This document shows positions 34,747 through 43,239 of a stretch of 64,000 nucleotides of DNA, one piece after another. How positions within the stretch are numbered: position 1 is the first letter of the stretch; the number at the start of each line of letters is the position of its first letter. The stretch is from Natrialba swarupiae (GTDB lineage Archaea; Halobacteriota; Halobacteria; Halobacteriales; Natrialbaceae), in NCBI RefSeq assembly GCF_008245225.1, contig NZ_VTAW01000017.1:23150-87149 (forward strand). The letters are read 5' to 3'. Both the position numbers and the translations under genes were made by a program. The notes below the pieces were generated by a model. That model saw nothing but the letters and a program-made list of their open reading frames with translations. It made no database searches and was not told where the DNA came from.

Positions 34747-35694
34747 TTACTCGAGCAGGCCCTTCATGTATCCGACGACGAAGATCTTGCCGGTGATGTG
34801 GTAGCCGGGGATCGAGTTATCCTCGCCTTCCATCGTGGGGACGTGGTCGGGTCGGATGGGGCCGTCGAAGCCGATCTCGCGGTAGGCGTCGATGGCGGCC
34901 TGCATGTCGGTCGGCCCCTCGTCGTGCCACGTCTCGACGAAGGCGTCGCCGTCGCCGTCGACGTCGCGGAAGTGAACGAAGGTGATCCGATCGCCGAAGT
35001 GACGGATCGTCTCCGGCACGTCGACGCCCATCGCCGCGAAGTTCCCCTGACAGAACGTCAGGCCGTTGTACGGCGAGTCGACGATGTCGAGCACACGGTC
35101 GTACGCCTCCACGCTGTTGATGATCCTGGGCATGCCTCGAACCTCCTCGCGCGGCGGGTCGTCCGGGTGGAGACCGAGTTTGACGCCCGCCTCCTCGGCG
35201 ACGGGAACGACGCGTTCGAGGAAGTACTCGAGGTTCTCCCAGAGATCCTCGGCGGTCGTCGTCTCGGCCGCAGCCGGCGTCGGACCCCGCCGCATCAGAT
35301 CGTCGTCGTAGGACGTCGTCAGTGAGCCGCCGCGGGCGGGCGTCGTCGTCGACGTCCGGGCCCACCGGAGTCCGGCCATCCAGTCGTAACAGACGACCTC
35401 GACGCCGAGTTCGCCGAGATTTCGAAGCAAGGTACAGAACTCCTCGATCTCCTCGTCTCGGCCCTCGAGTGCGAGTCGCGTCTTGTCCGTCACCGGGACG
35501 CTCCCTTCGAACGCGGCGGGTTCGATCCCGTGGTCGCGATACCGGGAAATCAACGGCATGAGTTCGTCGTAACTCGAGGGACGGCTTCCGTCACCGATCT
35601 CGAGGGAGTGAAAGACGGCGTGGTCGACGCCGGCCTGTTTCGCGAGTTTCCACCGTTCGTCGGGTTCGGGGGGGAGTACGAGTGCGATGTCCAT
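34747..35694 (-). CDS. uxuA: Mannonate dehydratase
   Basis: 315 residues from the ATG at 35694; the frame is open far upstream but only into antisense of the epimerase gene. UxuA-family features are 'EEFCTLLRNLGELGVEVVCYDWMA' (split here by family-typical spacing), 'LGLHPDDPPREEVRGMPRI', 'GLTFCQGNFAAMGVDVPE' and 'FVHFRDVDGDGDAFVET'. The His, Cys, His and Asp metal-site residues lie in these segments. It dehydrates D-mannonate to 2-keto-3-deoxygluconate in hexuronate catabolism. Family members are about 310-390 residues. The divergent epimerase/dehydratase gene starts 117 bases away. Confidence 0.88.
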   Translation of the reverse strand: MDIALVLPPEPDERWKLAKQAGVDHAVFHSLEIGDGSRPSSYDELMPLISRYRDHGIEPAAFEGSVPVTDKTRLALEGRDEEIEEFCTLLRNLGELGVEVVCYDWMAGLRWARTSTTTPARGGSLTTSYDDDLMRRGPTPAAAETTTAEDLWENLEYFLERVVPVAEEAGVKLGLHPDDPPREEVRGMPRIINSVEAYDRVLDIVDSPYNGLTFCQGNFAAMGVDVPETIRHFGDRITFVHFRDVDGDGDAFVETWHDEGPTDMQAAIDAYREIGFDGPIRPDHVPTMEGEDNSIPGYHITGKIFVVGYMKGLLE

Positions 35695-35811
35695 CGTTGT
35701 GACTCGAGAATCACCCCGTCGTCTCTTATGCTTTTCTTCGTTGCGTCGCGAAGCTGAACACACGTCTGCAGGATCGATAGCTATTCCTTTCGAACGGCCG
35801 AACCTCGAGCC

Positions 35812-36693
35812 ATGCCACTCGAACGCATCGCGGTCACCGGCGGAAACGGGAAGATCGGCGAAGCGATCCTCGCGGAGTTCGCCGAGCACGGGTACGAGAC
35901 GGTAAACATCGCACGAGGGAAACGCCGGGAGGAGGTCTCCGACGAGTTCCGCTCGACGGACCTGCTCGATGCGGGCGAGACGTACGGTTCGATCGCCCGC
36001 AGCGATGCCGACGCAGTCGTTCACATGGGAACGATTCCGGGACCGACGAACCACCCCGGATTCCGAACGTACGAGAGCAACGTGATGTCGGCCTACCACG
36101 TCCTCGAGGCTGGCCACGAACTCGGTCTCGAGTCGGTCGTTCTCCCCTCGAGTATCAACGCGATGGGCGCAGCCTACCAGAGGGCTCCGACCGACGTCCG
36201 GTATCTCCCCGTCGACGAGGATCACCCGCTGACCCCGCGAGATCCCTACGCGACGAGCAAGCACACGATGGAGGTCACCGCCGACGGCTTCGGCCGCCTT
36301 CCCGACGCCCCGACCATCTCGTCGCTTCGGTATCCGTGGGTCGCCACCGACGACGAACTCCGCGAGGAGTTCGCCGAAGCGGACCGCTCGCTCGCGGGAC
36401 TCGAGGACGCCTGGCACCACACGACCCGCGACGTCGTCTTCTCGTATCTCCACATCGACGACGCGGCGTCGATCGCTCGACTCGCCGCCGAGGCCGAGTT
36501 CGACGGTCACGAGACCTTCTGGGCGGTCGCCACAGACACCTCGGCCGACGTTTCCTCCGAGCGACTGGCCGAGGAGTACTTCCCCGACGCGTCGATCGAA
36601 TCACCCCTCGAGGGCCACGAAACCCTCATCAGCGTCGACAAAGCCGAGGAACGACTGGGCTGGACGCCCGAGCGAAGTTGGCGGGAGCTGTAA
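35812..36693 (+). CDS. NAD-dependent epimerase/dehydratase (extended SDR, possible uronate dehydrogenase)
   Basis: 293 residues. The Rossmann motif is 'IAVTGGNGKIGEAIL' at residue 5, and the catalytic YxxxK is in 'DPYATSKHTMEVTADGFGR' near residue 145, with the Ser in 'VVLPSSINAMG'. Extended SDRs of this form include uronate dehydrogenases and sugar epimerases. Next to mannonate dehydratase, oxidation of a uronate or a related sugar is the best guess. A sugar isomerase follows 92 bases downstream on the same strand, so the two are likely co-transcribed. Confidence 0.88.
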   Translation: MPLERIAVTGGNGKIGEAILAEFAEHGYETVNIARGKRREEVSDEFRSTDLLDAGETYGSIARSDADAVVHMGTIPGPTNHPGFRTYESNVMSAYHVLEAGHELGLESVVLPSSINAMGAAYQRAPTDVRYLPVDEDHPLTPRDPYATSKHTMEVTADGFGRLPDAPTISSLRYPWVATDDELREEFAEADRSLAGLEDAWHHTTRDVVFSYLHIDDAASIARLAAEAEFDGHETFWAVATDTSADVSSERLAEEYFPDASIESPLEGHETLISVDKAEERLGWTPERSWREL

Positions 36694-36785
36694 CGAGACG
36701 GAGAGTCGACGGCGTCCTCCGGGTGTTTGCCGAGCGGCCGACGACACTCACCAGGTTTATCACCACCGGTACCCGTTTTCGAGGT

Positions 36786-37526
36786 ATGGTTCAGACCGCG
36801 ATTCAGTTGTACTCGCTTCGTGACATCGACGCCTCGCTCCCCGAGGTTCTCGACCTCGTCGGTGACACCAGCTTCGACGGTGTGGAGTTCGCCCACCGCG
36901 TCGGATCCGACGACGTCGACGTCGATGCCGTCCTCGAGGCGCTCGAGCGCAACGGGCTCGAGTCGGCGGCGGCCCACGTCGGACTCGAGGCCCTAGAGGA
37001 GGAGTACGAGGCGATGACGGAACTGTACGAGACGCTGGGCTGTGAGACGCTCGTCGTGCCGTGGCTCGATCCCAAACAGTTCGCCTCCGAAGATGCGGTC
37101 GCGGACACGGCCGATCGTCTCGAGCGGGTCGCCACCGATCTCGCCGAGGACGGGTTCGACCTCCACTATCACAACCACGACCAGGAGTTCGTCAGCCTCG
37201 GCGAGGGAACTGCGATGGACGAACTACTCGCGCGAGCGCCGACTGTCGGCTTCGAAATCGACCTCGGCTGGGCGCGTGCGGCCGGGGCCGACCCCGTCGA
37301 GGTCGTCGACGAACACGCCGATCGGATCTCCTACGCTCACTTCGCTGACGCCGACGCCGAGACGATGGCCTGTGTCGAACTCGGAGACGGCGACCTCGAC
37401 GTCGAGGCCGCACTCGAGGCGGTCCGCCGTGCCGACGTCGAGTGGTACGTCTACGAGCACGACGAGCCCGACACACCCCGGGAGTCACTCGCCCACGGCG
37501 CCGAGACGCTCGACTCTTTCAGGTGA
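36786..37526 (+). CDS. Sugar phosphate isomerase/epimerase (TIM barrel)
   Basis: 246 residues from the ATG at 36786. It is a compact AP-endonuclease-2-like barrel: 'AIQLYSLRDIDASLPEVLDL', 'FDGVEFAHRVG', 'DLHYHNHDQEFVSL' with metal-binding His residues, 'VGFEIDLGWARAAGADPVEV', and 'WYVYEHDEPD'. The Glu, Asp, His and Glu of these motifs should form the divalent metal site. The gene is followed by a copy of the 83-bp palindromic element, which separates it from a convergent Gfo/Idh gene. Isomerase plus Gfo/Idh also occur together at 1-1876. Confidence 0.9.
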   Translation: MVQTAIQLYSLRDIDASLPEVLDLVGDTSFDGVEFAHRVGSDDVDVDAVLEALERNGLESAAAHVGLEALEEEYEAMTELYETLGCETLVVPWLDPKQFASEDAVADTADRLERVATDLAEDGFDLHYHNHDQEFVSLGEGTAMDELLARAPTVGFEIDLGWARAAGADPVEVVDEHADRISYAHFADADAETMACVELGDGDLDVEAALEAVRRADVEWYVYEHDEPDTPRESLAHGAETLDSFR

Positions 37527-37615
37527 GTCGAGCCGCGAGCGAAGAGTAGAGACGTTCGAAGCGGACCGAGGGTCGCGGTCGCCGGTCGGTTCGCCGGTAG
37601 GGAGGCGACGGCTGT

Positions 37616-37698
37616 CATACGGTTTGCTGTCCATCAGTACCGCCGTGTCCGGGCCCGCTTTGCGGGAGCGGCGGGACACAGGGACAGCAATCCGTATC
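37616..37698 (+). repeat. 83-bp intergenic palindromic element, copy A
   Basis: The element begins 'CATACGGTTTGCTGTCC' and ends 'GGACAGCAATCCGTATC'; the two ends are near-perfect complements. A GC-rich inner hairpin (GGGCCCGC around TTTG, then GCGGGAGC) fills the middle. A same-length copy is at 58512-58594. It lies between convergent genes and its end overlaps the stop codon of the Gfo/Idh gene, so it may act as a two-way terminator. Confidence 0.7.
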
Positions 37699-38797
37699 AG
37701 TCGTCTGCGGGCTCGGGTGAGAGCACACCCGATTCGATCATCTCCTCGAAGGGGTTGTCGTCGATCTCGAGTGGGAGGTCGACCCGGCCGCGCCGGCGGA
37801 CCGACTCGTATCCCGCAAAGAGGATTTCGGCCGTGTTCAATCCGATCCGACCGCTGAGGGCCGGCTCGTCGCCGGAATCGAGCGAGTCTACCAGATGTTC
37901 GACGAGTCGGTCGTGGAAGAACGATCCGAGTCGATCGGCCGGTTCCGAGCCCGCGTTGTGGATGTTCTCGCCGTCGACGTCGATCACTTCGCGCTGGCCG
38001 CCGCGCTCCAGTTCGAGCATCGGTCCGCCGTCGACGTCGATCCGAACGGTGCCTTCGGTACCGCGCAGGACGAACGCGCTGTCGATCAGTTCGGTCCGCC
38101 TGCCGGTACTCGAGACGGCGTGGACGCCGTTGTCGTACGCCCACTGTGCCCACATCTGGTTTTCCTGATGCGCGCCGAATCGCACGTCCTCTTCCCGATA
38201 GTCGAGTTGTGCGATAACCCACTCGGCGGGGCGGTCGCCAGCGAACATGCCCGCGAGGTCGACCGAGTGGGCGCCCGTATCGTAAAAGTCACCCCAGCCG
38301 ATCTCGATCCGGGAGAGGTCGCCAATCTCGCCTTCCTCCAGGAGACGGTTGGCTTCGGTGAACGGCTTCGCGAACCGCCGCTGTCGGTTGAACGTTAGTT
38401 GGGTGTCGTACCGCCAGCAGGCCTGGACCATCCGCTGGGCGCTCGCCCAGGTGTGGGACATCGGTTTCTCGCAGTTGATCGCCCGGACTGCGTCGTGTTT
38501 TGCACAGCCGACGACGATCGCCTCGTGGATCGCGGGCGGAACGGCGATGCTGACGATATCCGGACCGACCGCCTCGAGCATCCGCTCGTAGTCCTCGAAG
38601 ACGTTCTCCGCGGGCACGTCGAACGCGTCGGCGAACGCGTCGCCGTTCTCGGGAACGACGTCGGCACACGCGACGACTCTGCACCGATCGTGATTTCGAT
38701 ACGCTTCCGCGTGGCGATACCCCATCGCGAAGCCGTCGACCGTCGGACTCGACGGATCCGGCCCCGTACCGATGATAGCTACTGTATGCTCGCTCAT
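37697..38797 (-). CDS. Gfo/Idh/MocA family oxidoreductase
   Basis: 366 residues from the ATG at 38797. The Rossmann start is 'VAIIGTGPDPSSPTVDGFAM', an atypical longer loop, followed by 'VVACADVVPENG'. The catalytic signature is 'AINCEKPMSHTWASAQ' near residue 125, and 'DLSRIEIGWGDFYDTGAHSV' holds the substrate-side Asp and His. It oxidises a sugar or polyol with NAD(P). It is separated by the palindromic element from the isomerase gene and lies near mannonate dehydratase, which suggests a sugar-acid or inositol pathway; the substrate is not known. Confidence 0.9.
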   Translation of the reverse strand: MSEHTVAIIGTGPDPSSPTVDGFAMGYRHAEAYRNHDRCRVVACADVVPENGDAFADAFDVPAENVFEDYERMLEAVGPDIVSIAVPPAIHEAIVVGCAKHDAVRAINCEKPMSHTWASAQRMVQACWRYDTQLTFNRQRRFAKPFTEANRLLEEGEIGDLSRIEIGWGDFYDTGAHSVDLAGMFAGDRPAEWVIAQLDYREEDVRFGAHQENQMWAQWAYDNGVHAVSSTGRRTELIDSAFVLRGTEGTVRIDVDGGPMLELERGGQREVIDVDGENIHNAGSEPADRLGSFFHDRLVEHLVDSLDSGDEPALSGRIGLNTAEILFAGYESVRRRGRVDLPLEIDDNPFEEMIESGVLSPEPADD

Positions 38798-38900
38798 TCG
38801 TCTTCGATATCCTTTCCTAACGCCGGAAATAGTGCTTTCGGTTGGACATCGATCTCCCTGGTCACAAACCTTTATCCGAGTATAGCGACCCAGAACGAAC

Positions 38901-38945
38901 ATGCTCGAGACGACGTGGACGGGACGGAGGTCGGCGATTCGATGA
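38901..38945 (+). CDS. Possible 14-codon upstream ORF overlapping the next start
   Basis: An ATG at 38901 follows a TATA-like 'CTTTATCC' (about 38868) by roughly 25 bases and encodes 14 residues ('MLETTWTGRRSAIR') before a TGA that overlaps the ATG of the next gene as ATGA. The layout suits a leaderless upstream ORF feeding translation of the membrane protein. Expression is unproven. Confidence 0.3.
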   Translation: MLETTWTGRRSAIR

Positions 38946-39184
38946 GTATGTCGCCGAAAGAACGGTTCTGGGACGTCCTCTGTGAGTACCGGCCGTTTCT
39001 CCACTTGCTTTTGTTGTTTACGACGGTGCTTTTGGTGTTGACGGTGACCGCGATGGCGATGGGCGATCAGCAGACGGACGCCTACGTCATCTCGATCGTG
39101 ACGATCGCAGTTCTCGTCGCGACGATCGTCCCGATCAGCTACTGCGTCTGGCGATGTGGAGCGATGACGAACGGCCGGTCCTGA
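38942..39184 (+). CDS. Small two-helix membrane protein
   Basis: 80 residues with two hydrophobic helices: about residues 18-39 ('PFLHLLLLFTTVLLVLTVTA') and 48-68 ('VISIVTIAVLVATIVPISYC'). The short loop and termini are polar, and there are two Cys in 'YCVWRCGAM'. There is no signal sequence beyond the first helix. I do not recognise the family. It is divergent from the Gfo/Idh gene and 191 bases before the HEAT-repeat gene. Confidence 0.65.
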   Translation: MSMSPKERFWDVLCEYRPFLHLLLLFTTVLLVLTVTAMAMGDQQTDAYVISIVTIAVLVATIVPISYCVWRCGAMTNGRS

Positions 39185-39375
39185 GACGGTCGCCGTTCCG
39201 AGACGGTGCCGGTCGGACGCGAGTCCGATCGAACGCGGGAGGCCGCACGTGGCCGGGCGAACACCTTATACTATCGGACAACGGTCAGTGACGATTGTCG
39301 ACCTCCCGTTCGGTCGACGACCTGTGACCCGGTTTGTCCGGCAGTATTATCAGTTCGACGCAGAAACGACGAACT

Positions 39376-40308
39376 ATGGCCGAACAGAACGCAAGGACGA
39401 AAGAACTCCTGGACGCGGTACAGGACGATCCGACGGCAATCGACCTCGAACTCGCCGAGGAACTACTCGACGCCGAGGGCGCAAGCGGGCGAGCGACTGC
39501 ACTACAGGCGATCTCGGTGATCGCGACCGAAGAACCCGATCGCGTGCTCGAGTACACCGACCGCGTCGTCGAACTCCTCGACGACGACGTCCTCTCCGTT
39601 CGGAGCACGGCGGCACTGGCACTGACGTCGCTCGCTCGAAATCGGCCGGACACGGTCGTCCCCGCCGTTCCGTCGCTCGTCGATATTCTCGGGGAGGAAC
39701 CGCCGCTATTTCGGTTTCGCGCCGCGGGTGCGCTCGCGCCGCTGACGGCCGACCACCCCGACGCGTTCGTCGAACACACCGACCACCTATTCGAGTTGCT
39801 GCTCGATGGCCCGACGTTCGACGACGATCCACGAGCGATCGCGATGTCGGACGAACTCTCGGCCGAGGAAAAACAGCGTACGCTCTCGACTCTGGCGGGT
39901 CGCTCGGACGAGTGGAAACGGGCGCGGACCCGTTCGAACGCGGCGCGAGAGGTCGTCGCGAACGTCCTCGTCGAAGTCGCCCGGGTCGGCCCCGAGGAAA
40001 TCGAATCGCGTCTCGATCGCATCCTCGAGATGCTCTCGGACGACGATGCGGCCGTCCGCGGCGCGGGAATCGAGATGATTCGACACGTCGCCGAAGACGA
40101 TCCGGACGCAGTCGAGGACGCGATCGATCCGCTGCTGGCGTTGCTCGACGACGTCGAGTTCGTTCGTGCGCGGACGATCCGTGCACTCGGGTACGCCGAG
40201 GCGGGGCCGGCGATCGAACCGCTCCGGGAGATCGCGTCGACGGATTCGAACGACGACATCGCGGACCTGGCAGCGGATACAGCCGACTGGCTCGGCGAAA
40301 ACAGCTAA
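39376..40308 (+). CDS. HEAT-repeat protein
   Basis: 310 residues from the ATG at 39376. It consists of helical repeats with HEAT spacing: 'RATALQAISVIATEEPDRVL', 'SVRSTAALALTSLARNRPD', 'FRFRAAGALAPLTADHPDA', and later 'AVRGAGIEMIRHVAEDDPDA' and 'RARTIRALGYAEAGPAIEPL'. A less regular charged segment (about residues 150-200) interrupts the array. There is no membrane segment or catalytic motif. HEAT proteins are scaffolds or partner-binding proteins; the last repeats resemble those of PBS-lyase HEAT proteins. Its partner is not evident from neighbours. Confidence 0.85.
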   Translation: MAEQNARTKELLDAVQDDPTAIDLELAEELLDAEGASGRATALQAISVIATEEPDRVLEYTDRVVELLDDDVLSVRSTAALALTSLARNRPDTVVPAVPSLVDILGEEPPLFRFRAAGALAPLTADHPDAFVEHTDHLFELLLDGPTFDDDPRAIAMSDELSAEEKQRTLSTLAGRSDEWKRARTRSNAAREVVANVLVEVARVGPEEIESRLDRILEMLSDDDAAVRGAGIEMIRHVAEDDPDAVEDAIDPLLALLDDVEFVRARTIRALGYAEAGPAIEPLREIASTDSNDDIADLAADTADWLGENS

Positions 40309-40345
40309 TTAGGTGCAAGACGACCCACCGGCAGAGAGCGATGCG

Positions 40346-40389
40346 AACCTTCCTGATAAATATGGTGTGATAACAGGAAGGTTTATATG
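40346..40389 (+). promoter_or_regulatory. 10+10 bp inverted repeat overlapping the TATA box of the second Dpp-type operon
   Basis: AACCTTCCTG (40346-40355) and CAGGAAGGTT (40374-40383) are perfect complements across an 18-base spacer. The right arm overlaps the TATA box 'TTTATATG' (40382-40389), which is 25 bases before the ATG at 40414. A protein bound here would compete with TBP, so this looks like an operator. It could also act as a hairpin terminator for the HEAT gene. Confidence 0.65.
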
Positions 40390-40413
40390 ATTCGAATAAT
40401 CATAGTGAACTGT

Positions 40414-42207
40414 ATGGCAGATTATGACACGATAGTGTCTCGACGAGAGATTCTTGCCGTCACGGGGGCAGCAGGTGCAGCAGCGCTCGCAGGTTGTTCG
40501 GACGACGCTTCCGGAAGCGGAGGGAACGGTGGAAATGGCGGAGACGGTACGACGGACCCAGGAGAGGACGTTCCGGATCACGCCGACGTCTACTTCCAGA
40601 CGGCCGACGGCGAACACCAGGTCAGCGACTTCCAGTTCAACCCGCATCAGTGGGGCGGATACTCCCACATTTCGTTTGCCCTCTACGCGGAGTGGGCAAA
40701 CTACATCATCGACCAGGGAGAGTACTACCCACACGCGGTAGCGGACTGGGAGGTCACCGACACCACGATGACACTTCACATCAGCGACGAGTTCACGTGG
40801 GGCAACGGTGACGACATCACCGCCGACGACTTCATGATGCAACTCGAGCTCGGTGAAGCGATGGACGACTCGTTGTACGACTTCGTCGACGAGGTCGAGG
40901 TCGTCGACGACTACACGATCGAAATCACGTACCCGGAGGGGACGAACCAGGAGATCATCGAGCACGTCGTCCTCGACCGCGATCTCGACCATCCGCCGGC
41001 CGACTGGGGAGACCTTCACGAAGCCTACCTGGACGGCGAGGACGTCACGGACGACCTGTTCGGTCACGAAGTCGAGGAGCCAACCCCCTCGGGATTCGTC
41101 GACCTCACGGAACTGGGCGAACAACAGGCGACGTTCGACGTCAGAGAGGACAGCCCGGTCGCCGACAACGTCAACTGGAACGGTTACCAGGTGGGGTACC
41201 GCTCGGGCAACGAAGCGTTCCATCAGTCGTTTGCGACCGGCGAACTCGACGGCGTCCACAGCCTCTTCGCCGGGCCCGGTGCCCTCCAGCAGTTCCCCGA
41301 TACGCTCGAGCAGGTCCAGGTTCCCGGTGGTTTCGGGCTGGGAATGGTGTTCAACTACGATCACGAACACTTCGGCGAACGCGAGGTCCGGCAGGCGTTT
41401 GCCTACGCCATCGACTCGGAGACGGCGATTCTGTCGGTCGGTGCGGACTCCAAGATGGAGTTCCCCGTCCAAGGGGGACTCACGGTTCCGGCGACCCACG
41501 AGTGGCTCGACACTGACGAGTACAAGAGCTACGATCAAGACGTCTCCCGAACCGAGGAACTCCTCCAGGAGGCTGGATTCGAGCGAAACGACGACGACAT
41601 CTGGGAACGCGACGGATCCGAACTCGAGGTCGATATCATCGTTCCCGCCGGCTGGAGCGACTGGGTGACACCGACCAGTACGATCGTCGACCAGCTCTCC
41701 CAGGCCGGCTTCGCCGCAGAACTCAACTCCCAGGATCAGGGTGTCTGGCAGGAGAACCTCTCGTCAGGTAATTTCTCCGTCGCCGCGTACGGACATACCG
41801 AGGGCGGAAACGCCTCGATGAACCATCCCTACTTCTCGTTCACCTGGAAGCTCGAGAATCGGGATCACGGCTCGGCGAACTTCTTTAGCTTCCCCGAAGA
41901 CGAGGCGATTACGGTTCCCGACGGGGATGGTGGCGAAATCAGCGTCAATCCGCGTGAAGAACTGTCCGCGATCGCAAACACCAACGACGACGCGGAGCTA
42001 CACGAGAGTGTCGGACGGCTCGCCCGGCTGTTCAACGAGGATCTCCCAATGTTGCTCATCGACGAGAAGTTCGAGCAGTCGTTCCTGAGCCGCGACGGGT
42101 GGCAGTTCCCCGCCCAGGAAGAGTCCCAACATTTCCAGGCGTTCTGGCCGCTGTACTGGCTAGCCAAACAGGACGAACTGAAGGCAACGACTGCAGCCGA
42201 AGACTAA
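40414..42207 (+). CDS. ABC transporter substrate-binding lipoprotein, family 5, second system
   Basis: 597 residues from the ATG at 40414, placed by the TATA box 25 bases upstream. A twin-arginine signal ('SRREILAVTGAAGA') ends in a lipobox ('ALAGC', Cys about 28), followed by a Gly/Asn/Ser-rich tether. The mature part has the SBP_bac_5 fold ('DEFTWGNGDDITADDFMMQL', 'DDYTIEITYPEG', 'REVRQAFAYAIDSETA'). It is the first gene of a five-gene operon with two permeases and two ATPases. Archaeal homologues include cello- and xylo-oligosaccharide binders, and the local sugar genes favour that over peptides (inference). Confidence 0.92.
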   Translation: MADYDTIVSRREILAVTGAAGAAALAGCSDDASGSGGNGGNGGDGTTDPGEDVPDHADVYFQTADGEHQVSDFQFNPHQWGGYSHISFALYAEWANYIIDQGEYYPHAVADWEVTDTTMTLHISDEFTWGNGDDITADDFMMQLELGEAMDDSLYDFVDEVEVVDDYTIEITYPEGTNQEIIEHVVLDRDLDHPPADWGDLHEAYLDGEDVTDDLFGHEVEEPTPSGFVDLTELGEQQATFDVREDSPVADNVNWNGYQVGYRSGNEAFHQSFATGELDGVHSLFAGPGALQQFPDTLEQVQVPGGFGLGMVFNYDHEHFGEREVRQAFAYAIDSETAILSVGADSKMEFPVQGGLTVPATHEWLDTDEYKSYDQDVSRTEELLQEAGFERNDDDIWERDGSELEVDIIVPAGWSDWVTPTSTIVDQLSQAGFAAELNSQDQGVWQENLSSGNFSVAAYGHTEGGNASMNHPYFSFTWKLENRDHGSANFFSFPEDEAITVPDGDGGEISVNPREELSAIANTNDDAELHESVGRLARLFNEDLPMLLIDEKFEQSFLSRDGWQFPAQEESQHFQAFWPLYWLAKQDELKATTAAED

Positions 42208-42222
42208 CTTCGACACTCTTCT

Positions 42223-43239
42223 ATGAACTGGTTTATCAAACGGACCGGCCAGGCGATATTCACCCTCTGGGCAGTTGCAACCCTCTCGTTCGGGCTCATT
42301 CGACTGATGCCCGGTGGCGCGGCCGATATCATGGCCTCACGGCTACAACAGCAAGCACAGGGATCGAATATTCCGCGCGAGCAACTCCGGGAGATGGTCG
42401 CCTCCCAACTCAACGTCGACCCCGACGCGCCGATACACGAGGCCTACTACCAGTACATGTCCGCGCTCGTGCAAGGCGACTTCGGAAACTCGATCCGGTA
42501 CGGTGGGCAGGAAGTGAACGCCATTATCGCCGATACCCTTCCCTGGACCCTGTTTCTCATGTCGCTTTCGACGCTCGGCATGTTCGCCATCGCCCTCTCG
42601 CTCGGCGCGATCATGGCCTACAAGGAGGGATCGACGTTCGACCTCGCGAACACCGGCGTCGGCATCCTCCTCAGTTCCATCCCCTACTACGTCGCCGCCG
42701 TCGTCTTCATCGCCTTTCTGGGTTATCGCACGCCGCTGTTTCCCGTCCGCGGGCGCTACCCATCCGGCGTCGATCCCGGCTTTACCGTCGAGTTCATCGG
42801 CGGTGCGTTCCACCACGCGATGCTCCCGGCACTGTCGTTTATCGTCACCGGCTACGGACTGCTCGCGCTCACCATGCGCGGCAACAGCATTCAGGTTCTC
42901 GGTGAGGATTACGTCAGAGTCGCCAGACTCCGCGGTCTTCCCGACCGACGGATCGCACTCCGCTACGTCGGCCGAAACGCCGTCCTTCCGCTCTATACCA
43001 GCCTCCTCATCTCCATCGGCTTCATGTTCGGCGGCTCGATCATCCTCGAGATCCTCTTCCAGTACCGCGGCATCGGCTTCGAGATGAACGAAGGGATCAT
43101 CTACCGGGATATGCCGCTGATGATGGGGACGTTCCTGGTGATCACCTTCGGCGTCGTCATCGCACTCTGGATCGGCGACGCCACGTACGGCAAACTGGAT
43201 CCGCGGATCAAGTCGGGTGATGACAGTGAAGCCTACTGA
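42223..43239 (+). CDS. Dpp/Opp-type ABC transporter permease, DppB-like, second system
   Basis: 338 residues. The first helix is near residue 10 ('AIFTLWAVATLSFGLIRLMP'), then an exposed segment with 'ALVQGDFGNSIRYGG', and five helices. The EAA-type loop is 'DYVRVARLRGLPDRRIALRY'. It begins 15 bases after the binding-protein stop codon and overlaps the next permease by 20 bases. It forms the membrane channel with the following DppC-like protein. Confidence 0.93.
   Translation: MNWFIKRTGQAIFTLWAVATLSFGLIRLMPGGAADIMASRLQQQAQGSNIPREQLREMVASQLNVDPDAPIHEAYYQYMSALVQGDFGNSIRYGGQEVNAIIADTLPWTLFLMSLSTLGMFAIALSLGAIMAYKEGSTFDLANTGVGILLSSIPYYVAAVVFIAFLGYRTPLFPVRGRYPSGVDPGFTVEFIGGAFHHAMLPALSFIVTGYGLLALTMRGNSIQVLGEDYVRVARLRGLPDRRIALRYVGRNAVLPLYTSLLISIGFMFGGSIILEILFQYRGIGFEMNEGIIYRDMPLMMGTFLVITFGVVIALWIGDATYGKLDPRIKSGDDSEAY

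Noticed and set aside
34747..36510. A 587-residue reading of mannonate dehydratase
   Set aside because: The first ~270 residues are antisense translation of the epimerase/dehydratase gene. The mannonate dehydratase similarity starts at the ATG at 35694.
39249..40370. 373-residue plus-strand frame overlapping the HEAT gene
   Set aside because: It is an Arg-rich out-of-frame shadow of the HEAT-repeat gene, which has regular helical repeats and acidic composition.
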